In this document: piece after piece, positions 34,544 to 47,638 of the stretch
Numbering within the stretch: position 1 is the stretch's first letter
How the letters are laid out: each line of letters begins with the position of its first letter
DNA from: Brachycybe producta
Lineage: Eukaryota; Arthropoda; Diplopoda; Playtdesmida; Andrognathidae
Length of the DNA: 64,000 nt
Direction of reading: 5' to 3'
NCBI GenBank assembly: GCA_036925085.1
Contig: JAUPFP010000006.1
Coordinates: forward strand, 1,453,131-1,517,130
Notes under the pieces: generated by a model
The model's input: only the letters and a program-made list of their open reading frames with translations
Told to the model about the DNA's origin: nothing
Databases searched by the model: none
Made by a program: the position numbers and the translations under genes

Positions 34544-34716
34544 TTTTATCAAATTACTGGGGTGATAAAGACTTAAGTGGTAGTGAGTAATGACTATTAG
34601 GCCCGAAGAATTAAGGGTTTGAGATTAGACAGGTTAGATGCTATATTTAACTTAATTTTAGCCAATAAACTGTCAATAATGGAAAACGCATATTTCTTTT
34701 AATTTTAGCCAATAGT

Positions 34717-34775
34717 TAGGGATTTTTTGTATGTTGATAGGGATTTTTTGTATGTTGATAGGGTTTTTTTGTATA
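34717..34775. repeat. 21-bp tandem repeat, nearly three copies
   Basis: The unit TAGGGATTTTTTGTATGTTG(A) occurs at 34717-34737 and 34738-34758, then partially to 34775. It ends 160 bp before the ELMO start codon. Confidence 0.9.
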
Positions 34776-34797
34776 CGAATCTTGTCATCTTGCAAAT

Positions 34798-34810
34798 CCA
34801 AGATGGCAGC
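34798..34810 (+). promoter_or_regulatory. YY1-like motif upstream of ELMO
   Basis: CCAAGATGGCAGC matches the core of YY1 sites often found just downstream of animal transcription starts. It lies 126 bp before the ELMO ATG. Confidence 0.4.
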
Positions 34811-34935
34811 GCCTAGGCGGAAAGTGAATCAGTGTTACGTTTTTGGACAATTTAATGAGGAAATAGACAATATCCGCGAGTTTCAGTGTTGAAACGGTGT
34901 GAATTGAACATAAATCACGTATAAAATAAGTGGAA

Positions 34936-37206
34936 ATGCCGCCTGTAAAGGACGGAGACATCGTAAAGATCGCGGTATTGCCTTTGAAGGACCTTAATCC
35001 TAACGAAGCTCAACCTCAGTTGATCCAATTCGATCAAAAAAGGCCGTTGGCGGCTATTATTCAAGAACTATGCGGTGCTTGGAACCTTCCGGAACCTGAA
35101 CAGTTCTCTCTAAAGTTCTCCGACACTAAGAATCATGGAGGAGGAAGTTCTAATAAAGGTGGAAGCCGATCGTCCGGTGATCAGTTGGGTTCGAGTCCTT
35201 GTTACATAACAGAAAAGAACCGAAACGAAATCATTAATGGATCTGTGCTGTGTCTTACTTATTCGGCTGCCAAGACATCGCAAGAGATACTTGAGAAGGT
35301 ACAGAGAGACGGAACTAGCGTCGAAGTGAAGACGTTGGCTCTGAGCCGGTTAAATTCGTTGGCCGCAGACCCGACTTTTGCACAAGAGTTCATCAATAAA
35401 CAGGGTCTCAGTCTACTTGTATCACACATCGAAGGGGGAAGTTACGCCGGAGAGGCTTTATCACATGCGCTAGCCTCTTTCGTACTCTTGATGGAACACG
35501 GAAATGTCTTCTGGGACGTCGTTGAGCCGAAATTCATCAGTAAAGTCGCAACGTACGTCAACTGTACACTCAACGATCACGATTGGCCAACTCTTAAGTC
35601 AGCGTTGACCATTCTAGAGTGTCTGGTAATGAACAGTAATGGACGTTATCCTCTTGTGGACCAACAAGTCACTCTTCCAAGTCTTACGAAACATCTTCAG
35701 TCATCAAAAGCCGAGATTCAACAGTGCACGATAGCGCTTCTAAACGCTCTTCTCAGTCGTGCCGATCCAGGAAAGAGAAAAGCGATGGCCGCCACGTTAT
35801 CAACGAGACAGATCCGTGAGAGTATCCTTTCTTACGTGATTCCGGCCGGCGAAGGTCGGTCTATCGGAGCCGAAATGGCTCATCAGTTGTACGTCTTACA
35901 GACACAGCTTCTTAATCTACTAGAGGAACGGATGAATACTAAATTCGATCTTCAGGATCATGAGGCGATGAGTCGTATCATAGAACTACGAAAGATCGCT
36001 TTCGATCCCGACTCCGAAACGGGAGGTTCTTCGAAAGAATCTTCTTTGGCCACGAGGAAAATGGGAGGTTACGCGAAAGATTACAAGAAACTCGGTTTCC
36101 GTAACACGACAAATCCGGCAGAAGACTTTCAAGAGACTCCTCCAGGTGTCCTCGCACTCGATTGCATGAACTATTTTGCACGACATCACAGAGAAAATTA
36201 CACTAAAGTTGTTATCGAGAACTCCTGCAGATCGGATGAACACGAATGTCCGTTCGGAAGCACGAGCATTCAGTTGACGAAATTACTCTGCGAGATACTA
36301 AAGATCGGCGAACAAGCGACCGAACAGGGAGAGATCTTCTATCGGCTTTTTTTCGTTCAGGATCATCCGTTCGAAGAGTTTTTCTGCGTCTGTATTGTTC
36401 TTCTGAACAAGACCTGGAAAGAGATGAGAGCAACGACGGAAGATTTCGTAAAAGTTTTCAGCGTTGTAAAAGAACAGATCACTCGAGCTCTAGCGGCGCC
36501 TCAGGATTCATTCTCACTGGACACGTTACGAACGAAACTGAGTAGTCTGACGTACGCCGAGATCACAAACCTCTGGCAGCAAGAACGATCTAGTCGCGAG
36601 GAATGGGTTTGTCAGGCGAAACCGATCGTAGATTTACGAGAACACATCACTCCCGAGATCGTAAATTTGATTCGACAACAGAGACTCAACTATCTGGTCG
36701 AGGGTACAATGTTTACGAAATACACCGCAAAGGGACAACGTATCAAAGATAAATTTTGGTATTGTCGTCTCGCAGTAAATCACAAGGTGTTTCACTACGG
36801 CGATTGTAACGAGAGCACCGTTCCGTCGTGCGAACATCTTCAGAATAAGATTTCTGTCGTCGACATTAAAACGCTGTTGGTAGGTAAAGACTGTCCTCAT
36901 TTAAAGGACTCTAAAATGAAGAAGGCGACGGCTCCTCTCGCGTTTTCCATCCTTCTCGATTCAGAACAGGGATCTCTCGATTTTGTGGCTCCTACGCAAC
37001 AGGTTTGCGATTACTGGATGGATGGAATCAACGCTTTGCTCGGTCAGACGATGACGAGCAACGAGACGAAGAACGATCTCGAAACGCTTCTCAGTATGGA
37101 GATCAAATTGAGGCTTTTGGACACGGAAGGGGTCAAAATACCCGAAACGCCCCCTATAATACCCGATGACCCACCTAACTACGATTTCTATTATGATTTC
37201 AAGTGA
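34936..37206 (+). CDS. ELMO (engulfment and cell motility) protein, intronless
   Basis: ELMO proteins pair with DOCK exchange factors to activate Rac in phagocytosis and migration. One uninterrupted frame of 756 aa (human ELMO1 727) starts MPPVKDGDIVKIAV, and the ATG at 34936 is the first in frame. It matches the family throughout: an N-terminal Ras-binding-like domain with YITEKNRNEI, armadillo repeats (TFAQEFIN), the ELMO domain (MAHQLYVLQ, YKKLGF, ALDCMNYFARHH, ECPFGSTSIQLTKLLCEILK), a PH domain (KFWYCRLAVNHKVFHYGD, GKDCPHLK) and the C-terminal LETLLSMEIKLRLLD with a PxxP tail for DOCK SH3 binding. A Gly/Ser-rich insertion lies near residues 70-90. It is the only gene here without introns. 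The paralogue (1, 2 or 3) cannot be assigned. Confidence 0.97.
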   Translation: MPPVKDGDIVKIAVLPLKDLNPNEAQPQLIQFDQKRPLAAIIQELCGAWNLPEPEQFSLKFSDTKNHGGGSSNKGGSRSSGDQLGSSPCYITEKNRNEIINGSVLCLTYSAAKTSQEILEKVQRDGTSVEVKTLALSRLNSLAADPTFAQEFINKQGLSLLVSHIEGGSYAGEALSHALASFVLLMEHGNVFWDVVEPKFISKVATYVNCTLNDHDWPTLKSALTILECLVMNSNGRYPLVDQQVTLPSLTKHLQSSKAEIQQCTIALLNALLSRADPGKRKAMAATLSTRQIRESILSYVIPAGEGRSIGAEMAHQLYVLQTQLLNLLEERMNTKFDLQDHEAMSRIIELRKIAFDPDSETGGSSKESSLATRKMGGYAKDYKKLGFRNTTNPAEDFQETPPGVLALDCMNYFARHHRENYTKVVIENSCRSDEHECPFGSTSIQLTKLLCEILKIGEQATEQGEIFYRLFFVQDHPFEEFFCVCIVLLNKTWKEMRATTEDFVKVFSVVKEQITRALAAPQDSFSLDTLRTKLSSLTYAEITNLWQQERSSREEWVCQAKPIVDLREHITPEIVNLIRQQRLNYLVEGTMFTKYTAKGQRIKDKFWYCRLAVNHKVFHYGDCNESTVPSCEHLQNKISVVDIKTLLVGKDCPHLKDSKMKKATAPLAFSILLDSEQGSLDFVAPTQQVCDYWMDGINALLGQTMTSNETKNDLETLLSMEIKLRLLDTEGVKIPETPPIIPDDPPNYDFYYDFK

Positions 37207-37329
37207 TTAGGGCCTAATTCAATCTTTAAGGACCACATTCCTCTCCCTATCAATATCTTGCCAAAGAGTTATTGTAATTGAAGTAAAAAAAATTTATGTC
37301 CCCCCCCCCTTCTTTCCTTGTCTAAGGTC

Positions 37330-37680
37330 CAAATTCAAGAAGAAAAATTTGGAACTTAAGAAATCTAACTTGAAATCTCTCTGAACTGGGTTTCAATGTA
37401 GAAAAACCTATCATTCTTTCGATTCAGAGCCGCTAGCCTCCAAGCTAAGACTGCAAAGCTGCAACAGCTTTGCAGTCTTAGCTTGGAGGCTAGCGGCACA
37501 TTTTTGCACAAAAGCTCCTCCTGCATAGAGGCTAAATGGCGGCTAATCGAAAGAATTTTCGAACCGAAACCCTGTTTAGGGGTATTCAGTATTAAACAGG
37601 GTATTTCTATGTTGGAGCCCTGTTTTGAGAGTTCAAGTGACAAATTTTTCTTCTTGAATCTGTGGTCTTAATTCTCTTGT
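37330..37680. repeat. family E repeats flanking the family F hairpin
   Basis: TTCAAGAAGAAAAATTTGG at the left and AGTTCAAGTGACAAATTTTT at the right resemble each other in inverse orientation, with the family F element between them. Confidence 0.5.
37413..37557. repeat. family F element with a perfect 33-bp hairpin
   Basis: The outer ends are ATTCTTTCGATT and AATCGAAAGAAT. Inside, 37429-37461 (GCCGCTAGCCTCCAAGCTAA...) and 37465-37497 are exact reverse complements separated by three bases. No protein is encoded. Confidence 0.9.
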
Positions 37681-37805
37681 TTATTTATATTTCAGTATTT
37701 GTATTCGGTTTGTCTTTTAAAAAAGATTTTATTATGGAAAAGACATTTACATAATTTATTCATCCGGGTGTTTTTCTTTTATTTAGAATACGGAAGATTT
37801 AAGAT

Positions 37806-38510
37806 TCGTTTTAAAGTGTAAACGGCCTTCGAACTCCAATTATTCTGTGTTTTTGGAACAATATAAGAGAAACTTTGAAGGTGTTTTAGAAACTAGAAGG
37901 GTAGGTCAATCACAAAACGATATTTTCATGTTAATATCTTTCAAAATAAGCTATTTATTCATCATCATCATCATTTCCTGTACCTTATCCCGCAAGCAGC
38001 AGGGTCGGCCGTGCTGGTTCTAACTCTCCACTCGTTCCGATTTTGCACCAAGCCCCCAGTGACCCCACATGCCACCTTATTCCGTTTTACTACCACGTCC
38101 CAGGTTTGCTTGGGTCTTGATCTACCCCGTTTTATTCCCAGGTCTAAGTTCATTGCCTGCCTCAGCAGCCCATCTTCTCCGCTCCTGAGGACATGCCCAA
38201 ACCACCGCAGCCTATTTTCCTGCATCTTTTCTACTATATTTGTTACCCCTACACTACCCCTAATAAAATCATTTCTGATCCTATCCCTTCTGGTCACCCC
38301 ACTCATAAACCTTAGCATTCTCATCCTAAGCTCTTTATTGCAGTTTGAAAATGATTTTTTTTTTTAAATTATTGTCTATAAAAAGTTTATTTTGAAAGAG
38401 GAACGAAAATACTATTAAGTGATTCCGCTACCTGTTCTAGTTTCTAAAACACTTTCAATTTCTTTTTAATGTTCTGAAATGCAGAATAATAACCAGAGTT
38501 TAAAAATTAT
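37806..38510. repeat. family A foldback interrupted by a LINE fragment
   Basis: The left half runs to about 37955 (TTTCATGTTAATATCTTTCA). The right half resumes near 38343 (AGTTTGAAAATGAT, then AAAAGTTTATTTTGAAAGAG) and ends with CAGAATAATAACCAGAGTTT. The LINE remnant sits exactly at the palindrome centre. Confidence 0.75.
37960..38345 (-). pseudogene. 3' fragment of an RTE-like non-LTR retrotransposon
   Basis: On the minus strand an open frame of about 117 codons (38324 to 37971) encodes the end of an endonuclease-reverse transcriptase polyprotein. Recognisable peptides are MRMLRFMSGVTRRDRIRND, IVEKMQENRLRWFGHVLR and GRSRPKQTWDVVVKR. It ends with a (GAT)n-type tail at about 37963-37974, as many RTE-like elements do. 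The endonuclease and reverse transcriptase core are absent, so this is a 5'-truncated, dead copy. Confidence 0.8.
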
Positions 38511-38925
38511 CTATTCATACAAAAAAAAAAGGTTTTCATCAAAAGCAACATCGATGTGGTGCACTAATATGAGAACTAACGTCGTTTTGTCACTCGGGTA
38601 TAGTATGAATACATCTTTCGCTTCAGTTATGTGCGATTCGTGTGTTTACGTGACAGATTATTTTGCGTTGATAGCATCACTCTTATGGGTTACGACATAA
38701 ATTACGGTGGTTAATGAACTATTCTGATGTATTTAGTTGTATTTTAATATTCGGAAGGAAAAATCCATTTTAATCCCACACAACTCTACATTTTTACATT
38801 CAAGATCATATTTTATTTAAACCTTTTAATATTCGGTCAAATGCAAAATATGCAAATGAAAGAGAAACACTGAAATAGAACTCTTGGAGTGTTCTACGTT
38901 TTTTTAAAAAAAAAGCATCATCAAG

Positions 38926-39645
38926 ATAAAATTGAAAGTGTTTTAGAAACTAGAAGAGGGGATGAATCATAAAATATAAATAAACTTTTTATAGCTATTT
39001 AACATATTTTATATTTTTGATTCTTCACTTTATTTTATATTTTTGATTTCTTCACAATTTTTGGCTAAAATTTAAAGAAGAAAAACGCGTTTTTTTTAAA
39101 TCAACTAGACTTGTTTAAAGGCTATAATTCTTACATTTATTCCAAGTGTGAAACCTTGAAAATTAATCTAAAGTTGTCCTTGAATTTTAGCCTCTAAATA
39201 GTTTCATTGATTGAAAAACACATAATTATTTATGCTTTATTGATAACGACTTCAAACTTGATCATTTTCAAACTACCATAAAAAGTTCATTTTTAAAGAT
39301 AATGAATAGGGAGCGGATTTTTATGCAAATGTTTCTGAAGTAATCACCATCATGATTAGATCAACTGCAGTTATACATTTTTATAAGCAAAAACGTTGGT
39401 TAGAGGCTAGATGTCTGGTTACCATTAGTTGTCAACTACAAAGTTCTAGCCTCTAACCAGTGTTTTTTTTAATTAAAAATAATAATTGTTGGTTAATCTA
39501 AACGGAATTTTTACTTCACAATTGGCGCTTATGCCACAGATTAAGAAATATTTGCTTGTTATTTTGCATAAAAATCCGAGCCCTAATAATGAACGTGAAA
39601 AATCTTTTTAGTGATTCATTTACTTTTCTATTTTCTAAAAAAAAA
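38926..39645. repeat. family A foldback interrupted by a hAT-type MITE
   Basis: The left arm begins TTGAAAGTGTTTTAGAAACT. The right arm resumes after 39593 with GTGAAAAATCTTTTTAGTGA and continues to TTTCTAAAA near 39640. Confidence 0.65.
39307..39585. mobile_element. hAT-type MITE (family B), copy 2
   Basis: Terminal repeats TAGGGAGCGGATTTTTATGC / TAGGGCTCGGATTTTTATGC are flanked by perfect octamers ATAATGAA (39299-39306 and 39586-39593). The 8-bp duplication and TAGGG start fit hAT elements. It has inserted into a family A copy. Confidence 0.9.
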
Positions 39646-39751
39646 AAAAAATACGCAGAGTATCCGGAATTCTAGTGACGTTTTGATGTGAAAATAACCC
39701 TTTTAACAAAAGATTTTGACAAAAATTTCAACTTTTTAATGAGCATTTTTT

Positions 39752-39757
39752 TTTATT
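39752..39757 (-). terminator. poly(A) signal of the DTD gene
   Basis: AATAAA on the minus strand about 165 nt after the stop codon. Confidence 0.45.
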
Positions 39758-39919
39758 AACTTATGTAAACAAAAACAAATACATTGACAACTTATTAATG
39801 TATTTATAAATAAATCTTGTGTTCATTTTTAAGAATCATCTTTTTTAGAGACTAACGATGACGATTCATCTTCAAGTTCTGCTGTTTTCTGTTAAGTAAA
39901 AGTTATTTTGTTCCAATTA

Positions 39920-41005
39920 CTAGATTTGTTTCTTCATTTCCAAAACTGAGGTTTCGTCTTTGTACTTCACCTTATTAGACGAAGAATCCAACTCGATTGT
40001 AACGGGACCATCATTCTGTAACGTCACCTGCATATAAGCTGCAAATTTACCATCTGTTAACAAGGTAAGTTGGTAATAACATTAGAAATGTAGAAATTGA
40101 AAATTGTATTAGAAACTAGAACAGTAGCCGAATCACATAATAGTATTTTCGTGTTGATAACTTTCAAAGTAAACATTTTATAGAACAAAATTTAAAAAGA
40201 ATGTCAAATTATTATAGAATTGTCATAAAAAGCGTCTTTAAAAGATACCAACATTTTCTAGTTTCGAAAACACTTTTAAAGTTGCTCTTCATTTTGCGCC
40301 TAAAAGATAGAATAACCAGAATTTAAGAGAACTTTTACACTTTAAACGCAGCTTAATAAAAAAAAAATACCTTTTACTAGATTCGGATCATAAACACTAC
40401 GAAGCTTCTTCATGAATTCGGCATAAAACGGTTCCGACTTCTCTGGAGACATCGCAGCATGGAAATCCGGTTTGTTTCCCTTTAGCTTCGAACACAACGT
40501 AAACTAAAACCGAAAGTAATCAACCAGAAAGACAAAACAAAATTACAATTCGAAAAAGATCGTAAAGTTCCGATCGTACACCTGACTGACGCATAGAACT
40601 TCATATTGGTAATCTTTAACACTTTTACTCCATCGTTTTCCGTTTTCATCATCGAATATCCGTAGATTCAATAATTTTCGTATCCTAAAACGAAACAAAT
40701 TTCCATTTTATTACAATTTCGTTTCTTTCAATTTTTTTTTTTACTAAAAACGAACATAAAATCTGCATCTTTTACTGTATCTTCTGCAGTGATGCCCAGT
40801 AAAACACAGATTCCACGTCCAATTGAACTAATTGTTTCTCCATCAACTAAAAATTCAATGTTAATTAACTTAATAGAAGAAATTTATAAGAAAAAATTGA
40901 TTACGTAGCAGACGACAAACATCGAAATTGATCGATTTCTTGTCATTTTTATAAGAATTTACCCGTCACACTCGCTTGAATCACTCTCTGAATAACAGCT
41001 TTCAT
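39920..41005 (-). CDS. DTD1: D-aminoacyl-tRNA deacylase (DTD1-type)
   Basis: DTD hydrolyses D-amino acids and glycine mischarged on tRNA, a proofreading step in translation. Five exons in transcript order: 41005-40963, 40846-40756, 40684-40582, 40503-40371, 40053-39920, totalling 167 aa. The start MKAVIQRVIQASVTVDGE is typical. SIGRGICVLLGI follows, then WSKSVKDYQYEVLCVSQFTL containing the SQFTL motif, GNKPDFHAAMSPEKSEPFY, and the Gly-Pro motif in QNDGPVTIEL, which reaches into the partner's active site in the homodimer. It is shorter than human DTD1 because it lacks the long basic C-terminal tail. The 40054-40370 intron is largely a family A repeat. Confidence 0.96.
40096..40356. repeat. family A foldback MITE in a DTD intron
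   Basis: Left arm AATTGTATTAGAAACTAGAA, right arm ending ACTTTAAACGCAGC next to a TTAA. Without it the 317-nt intron would be about 56 nt. Confidence 0.75.
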
Positions 41006-41123
41006 GATTTTCAGATAGTTTTTGTTCTTAATACACCAATTAGATTTAATTTTTATGGATTAACTTGGTTTTTTCCTCTTGAAATTTTGCTAAAATTAAC
41101 GGTTGCTATGACAATAATATTAA

Positions 41124-41145
41124 AACATGGCGGATTATGACGTCA
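41124..41145. promoter_or_regulatory. YY1-like motif and CRE upstream of DTD
   Basis: AACATGGCGG (41124-41133) and the perfect CRE TGACGTCA (41138-41145) lie 119-140 bp upstream of the DTD ATG on the minus strand. An X-box-like GTTGCTATGACAAT lies at 41102-41115. Confidence 0.5.
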
Positions 41146-41445
41146 AACGTCTGCTGTTATTACATCGAAATGTAATCGGTCATTATTTAGATCGATATTT
41201 GAGATGGGTGCATTGTAACAAATTTGATAATTTTGCTACGTATGATGCCTTTTATGTAAAAAAAAAATTGGTTATATTTTTAGTATGAATATTTTATTTT
41301 TGTTGTTTTTGATTTATTAATCTGTTTGACACAAAGAACATCTGAAGCATACGCAAATAATTGTTTTGTTGTTTTGAAACTGAATGCACCCAATTTAATT
41401 CTTAATATCGATATATGTTATCGATACAAAGCTTTCCTCTTTTAC

Positions 41446-41865
41446 CATCAAGGGGAACGACATAGAAGAAAATAACGAACGAGATTCCCTAAAATTCACA
41501 AAATTCACAGCCGACTGGATCTATAGCAAGTCGTTTTACTTTTTATATGCATTTTATTTGACACTCAGAATTTAAGAATTGAGTAAAAATTTGGATAAAG
41601 AGTAAAACTGTTTGTTATACTGCACGAGACTCACCCCATTCGTCGTTCCCTTGCCTCATTTTCCGTTTCTCATAAGGGGGACGACATAGAAGAAAATGAT
41701 TTACGCGATTCACTAAGATTCACAGCAGATGTATGGCAATCCGTTTTACTTTTGTTCCGCGTTTTTTTTTAGACACCTAGAATAAAATTGAATTTTTAAA
41801 ATTTAATAAAACTCAGATAAAAATAAAATAGCTTGCAATACTGTACGAGATTCGCCCTCCCCCCT
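41446..41865. repeat. diverged tandem duplication upstream of SEL1L
   Basis: Two units (about 41446-41655 and 41661-41865) share ACGACATAGAAGAAAAT, TTCACAGC, CCGTTTTACTTTT-like and TACTGYACGAGAYTCRCCC blocks in the same order. Confidence 0.75.
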
Positions 41866-42197
41866 CCTGTGTCGCCCCCCTTGTCCTCTCCGCCTTCTCT
41901 GGTTATAAACCAATCAAATTATTCCACAATATTTTTGCCATCTGTGTCGTGTAATTTTCAGATTAGCAGCAACTATTGAAGACATCGACGATTCGACATG
42001 TAATAGTATTTAATTTCTACGTGGCGTTTAAATAATCTGTCCAACAACGAGCGATGAGTTTATCTATTAATGATTGTGTTTATTTAGTATATTGATGAAT
42101 TGATAGCACGTTAGACGGTTGTTTTCTATCATTAGTGGCCTATGAGGACCTATGTCCATGAACCGAATGTGACTAAAAACGGGATCGAAAGAGACAA

Positions 42198-46123
<3,926 letters not shown>

Positions 46124-46343
46124 TTGTACTCGGATCGATTGGTTAGGTTAATTTGCTCTTTACACCGACCGCCTTTCTTTCTTCAATTCTACGGCCCTTC
46201 TCCCTCCACCCTCCGTCTAACTTCATTTTGTTTCTAAAAAGGACTAGATTTGAAAGTGTTTTCTCATTTAATATTTGTGTTTGAACTGGAGGAAAACGCA
46301 TTTTAAATGAAACGTTGGAACAATGCAACAAATTGGCAATATT

Positions 46344-46349
46344 AATAAA
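46344..46349 (+). terminator. poly(A) signal of SEL1L
   Basis: AATAAA about 220 nt after the SEL1L stop codon. Confidence 0.55.
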
Positions 46350-46871
46350 TGAATCTTTATAACGCCAACACGACAGTTCCTCGTGACAGTGGTTCGGTTC
46401 TTTCCGTGTGGACTTTAATTACACCGGCTTCAATTTATGATTAAATGGCGGATTTTTACATTGTATGAAAATATAGCAAGTAATTTTTTTCCTATTACTA
46501 CTATTGTTATGCCGCGTTTGTTGTCCGTATTTACAGTATTGCCCGGCCTGCTGAAGTTGTATTCAAATTATACAACTATCCGCTAGGACGTGATCACAAA
46601 ATATTGACTATAAACGCAACATTCTAATACTAGACTGCCAACTTTAAGCTCTGGTTATGTCAGTGTGTCTTTCAGTACTGAAAAAACGTTGCAGAAAATT
46701 TATGAAAAGGGACACGTAATTTTTTTTTAATAAATTCAAGTTTGTCACTAATTTTGCTGTATAATTTTCAGTAGTTACCGTAATAAACATAAACTTAACC
46801 AGGGTAATTTGGCAATACAGAAGATACAGTATGTTATACGTGATGTAATAACTTATGTCCATCTTGTAATT

Positions 46872-47094
46872 AAGGCCCTCGGCACACGGACCTTTTTTTG
46901 ACTGCAAAATAAAGTCAGGTTGTCGCCGAAGAAGGACCACTTCGAGTCCACTGTGTGTGGTCGGAACTAGTATAAATGTGAAGGGTAGAAGAAGTCGGTT
47001 TTGGTTTAGACCACAACACAAGTGTAGTCTAAGGATTTGGTGACAACCAGACTTCATTTTGCAGTCGAAAAGTGGCCCGTGTGCGACGGGCCGC
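46872..47094. repeat. family H MITE-like inverted repeat
   Basis: The left end GGCCCTCGGCACACGG pairs with the right end CCCGTGTGCGACGGGCC. Inside, TTTGACTGCAAAATAAAGTC pairs with GACTTCATTTTGCAGTCGAA. Related partial copies lie at 2545-2700 and about 59360-59415. Confidence 0.75.
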
Positions 47095-47286
47095 TAACAG
47101 TTAAGTTTGTTATAGCAGTTTACTGCTACGTGAAACTGCCGCAATATTTTCCAACAATGACTTTTGTGCACCGAAACATATTTTAAGTGTTTTTTAATTA
47201 ATAATTATAAGAAAAACTCGATTTCTCTTTTGATTAAACATTGTAAAAGCGTTGCATGTAAATGAAATAAAAATGCGCGGAAAAAA

Positions 47287-47317
47287 TGACGTCATAGGAA
47301 GTTGTGAAATCTGATTG
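47287..47317. promoter_or_regulatory. CRE and inverted CCAAT box upstream of the hnRNP U-like gene
   Basis: TGACGTCA (47287-47294) is followed by ATTGG near 47313, about 345 bp upstream of the ATG. A YY1-like GCGCCATTTT lies at 47507-47516. Confidence 0.5.
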
Positions 47318-47638
47318 GCTGTTACGATACAAAGCGTCTAGTTGGTTGGTTGTTCCCGGGCTCTCTAACCTCTCCTTCAAGTTTTCAGAATTAAGGGGGA
47401 ATCGATATAGCAATGGGAACCATTCTTGCTTCATAAATTTCTGACGTTATTGAGACCTCGATTAGAGGCTATAATATGACAATAAACCGGCGTCCTTGAA
47501 AGCAAAGCGCCATTTTTTTATCGTTTATTACGGTAGTGGTTTTTGTTCTTGTTTTCGATCGATCCTTGATCCGGTATAGAAAACATTTGTGAAGAATTTT
47601 GAGGACATATTCAAATCAGCAAACAGCTGAACGTTAAA

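Larger units (their letters stand above)
33611..34935. other. eIF5 3' region and ELMO upstream region
   Basis: No additional gene is seen. It contains the eIF5 3' UTR, an inverted-repeat element at 34130-34543, a 21-bp triple repeat, and a YY1-like motif before ELMO. Confidence 0.6.
37207..39919. other. intergenic repeat cluster between ELMO and DTD
   Basis: No host gene is seen. It contains family E and F repeats, two interrupted family A copies, a LINE 3' fragment and a hAT-type MITE, giving a clear record of nested insertions. Confidence 0.65.
41006..42197. other. divergent promoter region between DTD and SEL1L
   Basis: It holds an AACATGGCGG motif (41124-41133), the CRE, and a diverged tandem duplication (41446-41865). 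No gene is seen. Confidence 0.6.
46350..47638. other. intergenic: SEL1L 3' side to hnRNP U-like start
   Basis: No gene is seen. It contains the family H MITE (46872-47094) and, from 47287, promoter motifs of the hnRNP U-like gene. Confidence 0.6.

Noticed and set aside
35978..36900. Open frames antisense to ELMO
   Set aside because: They arise from codon composition of the ELMO coding strand, with no independent evidence.
38479..38700. 73-codon plus-strand frame after the interrupted family A copy
   Set aside because: It begins inside the repeat arm and has no recognisable motif, splice support or homologue that I know.
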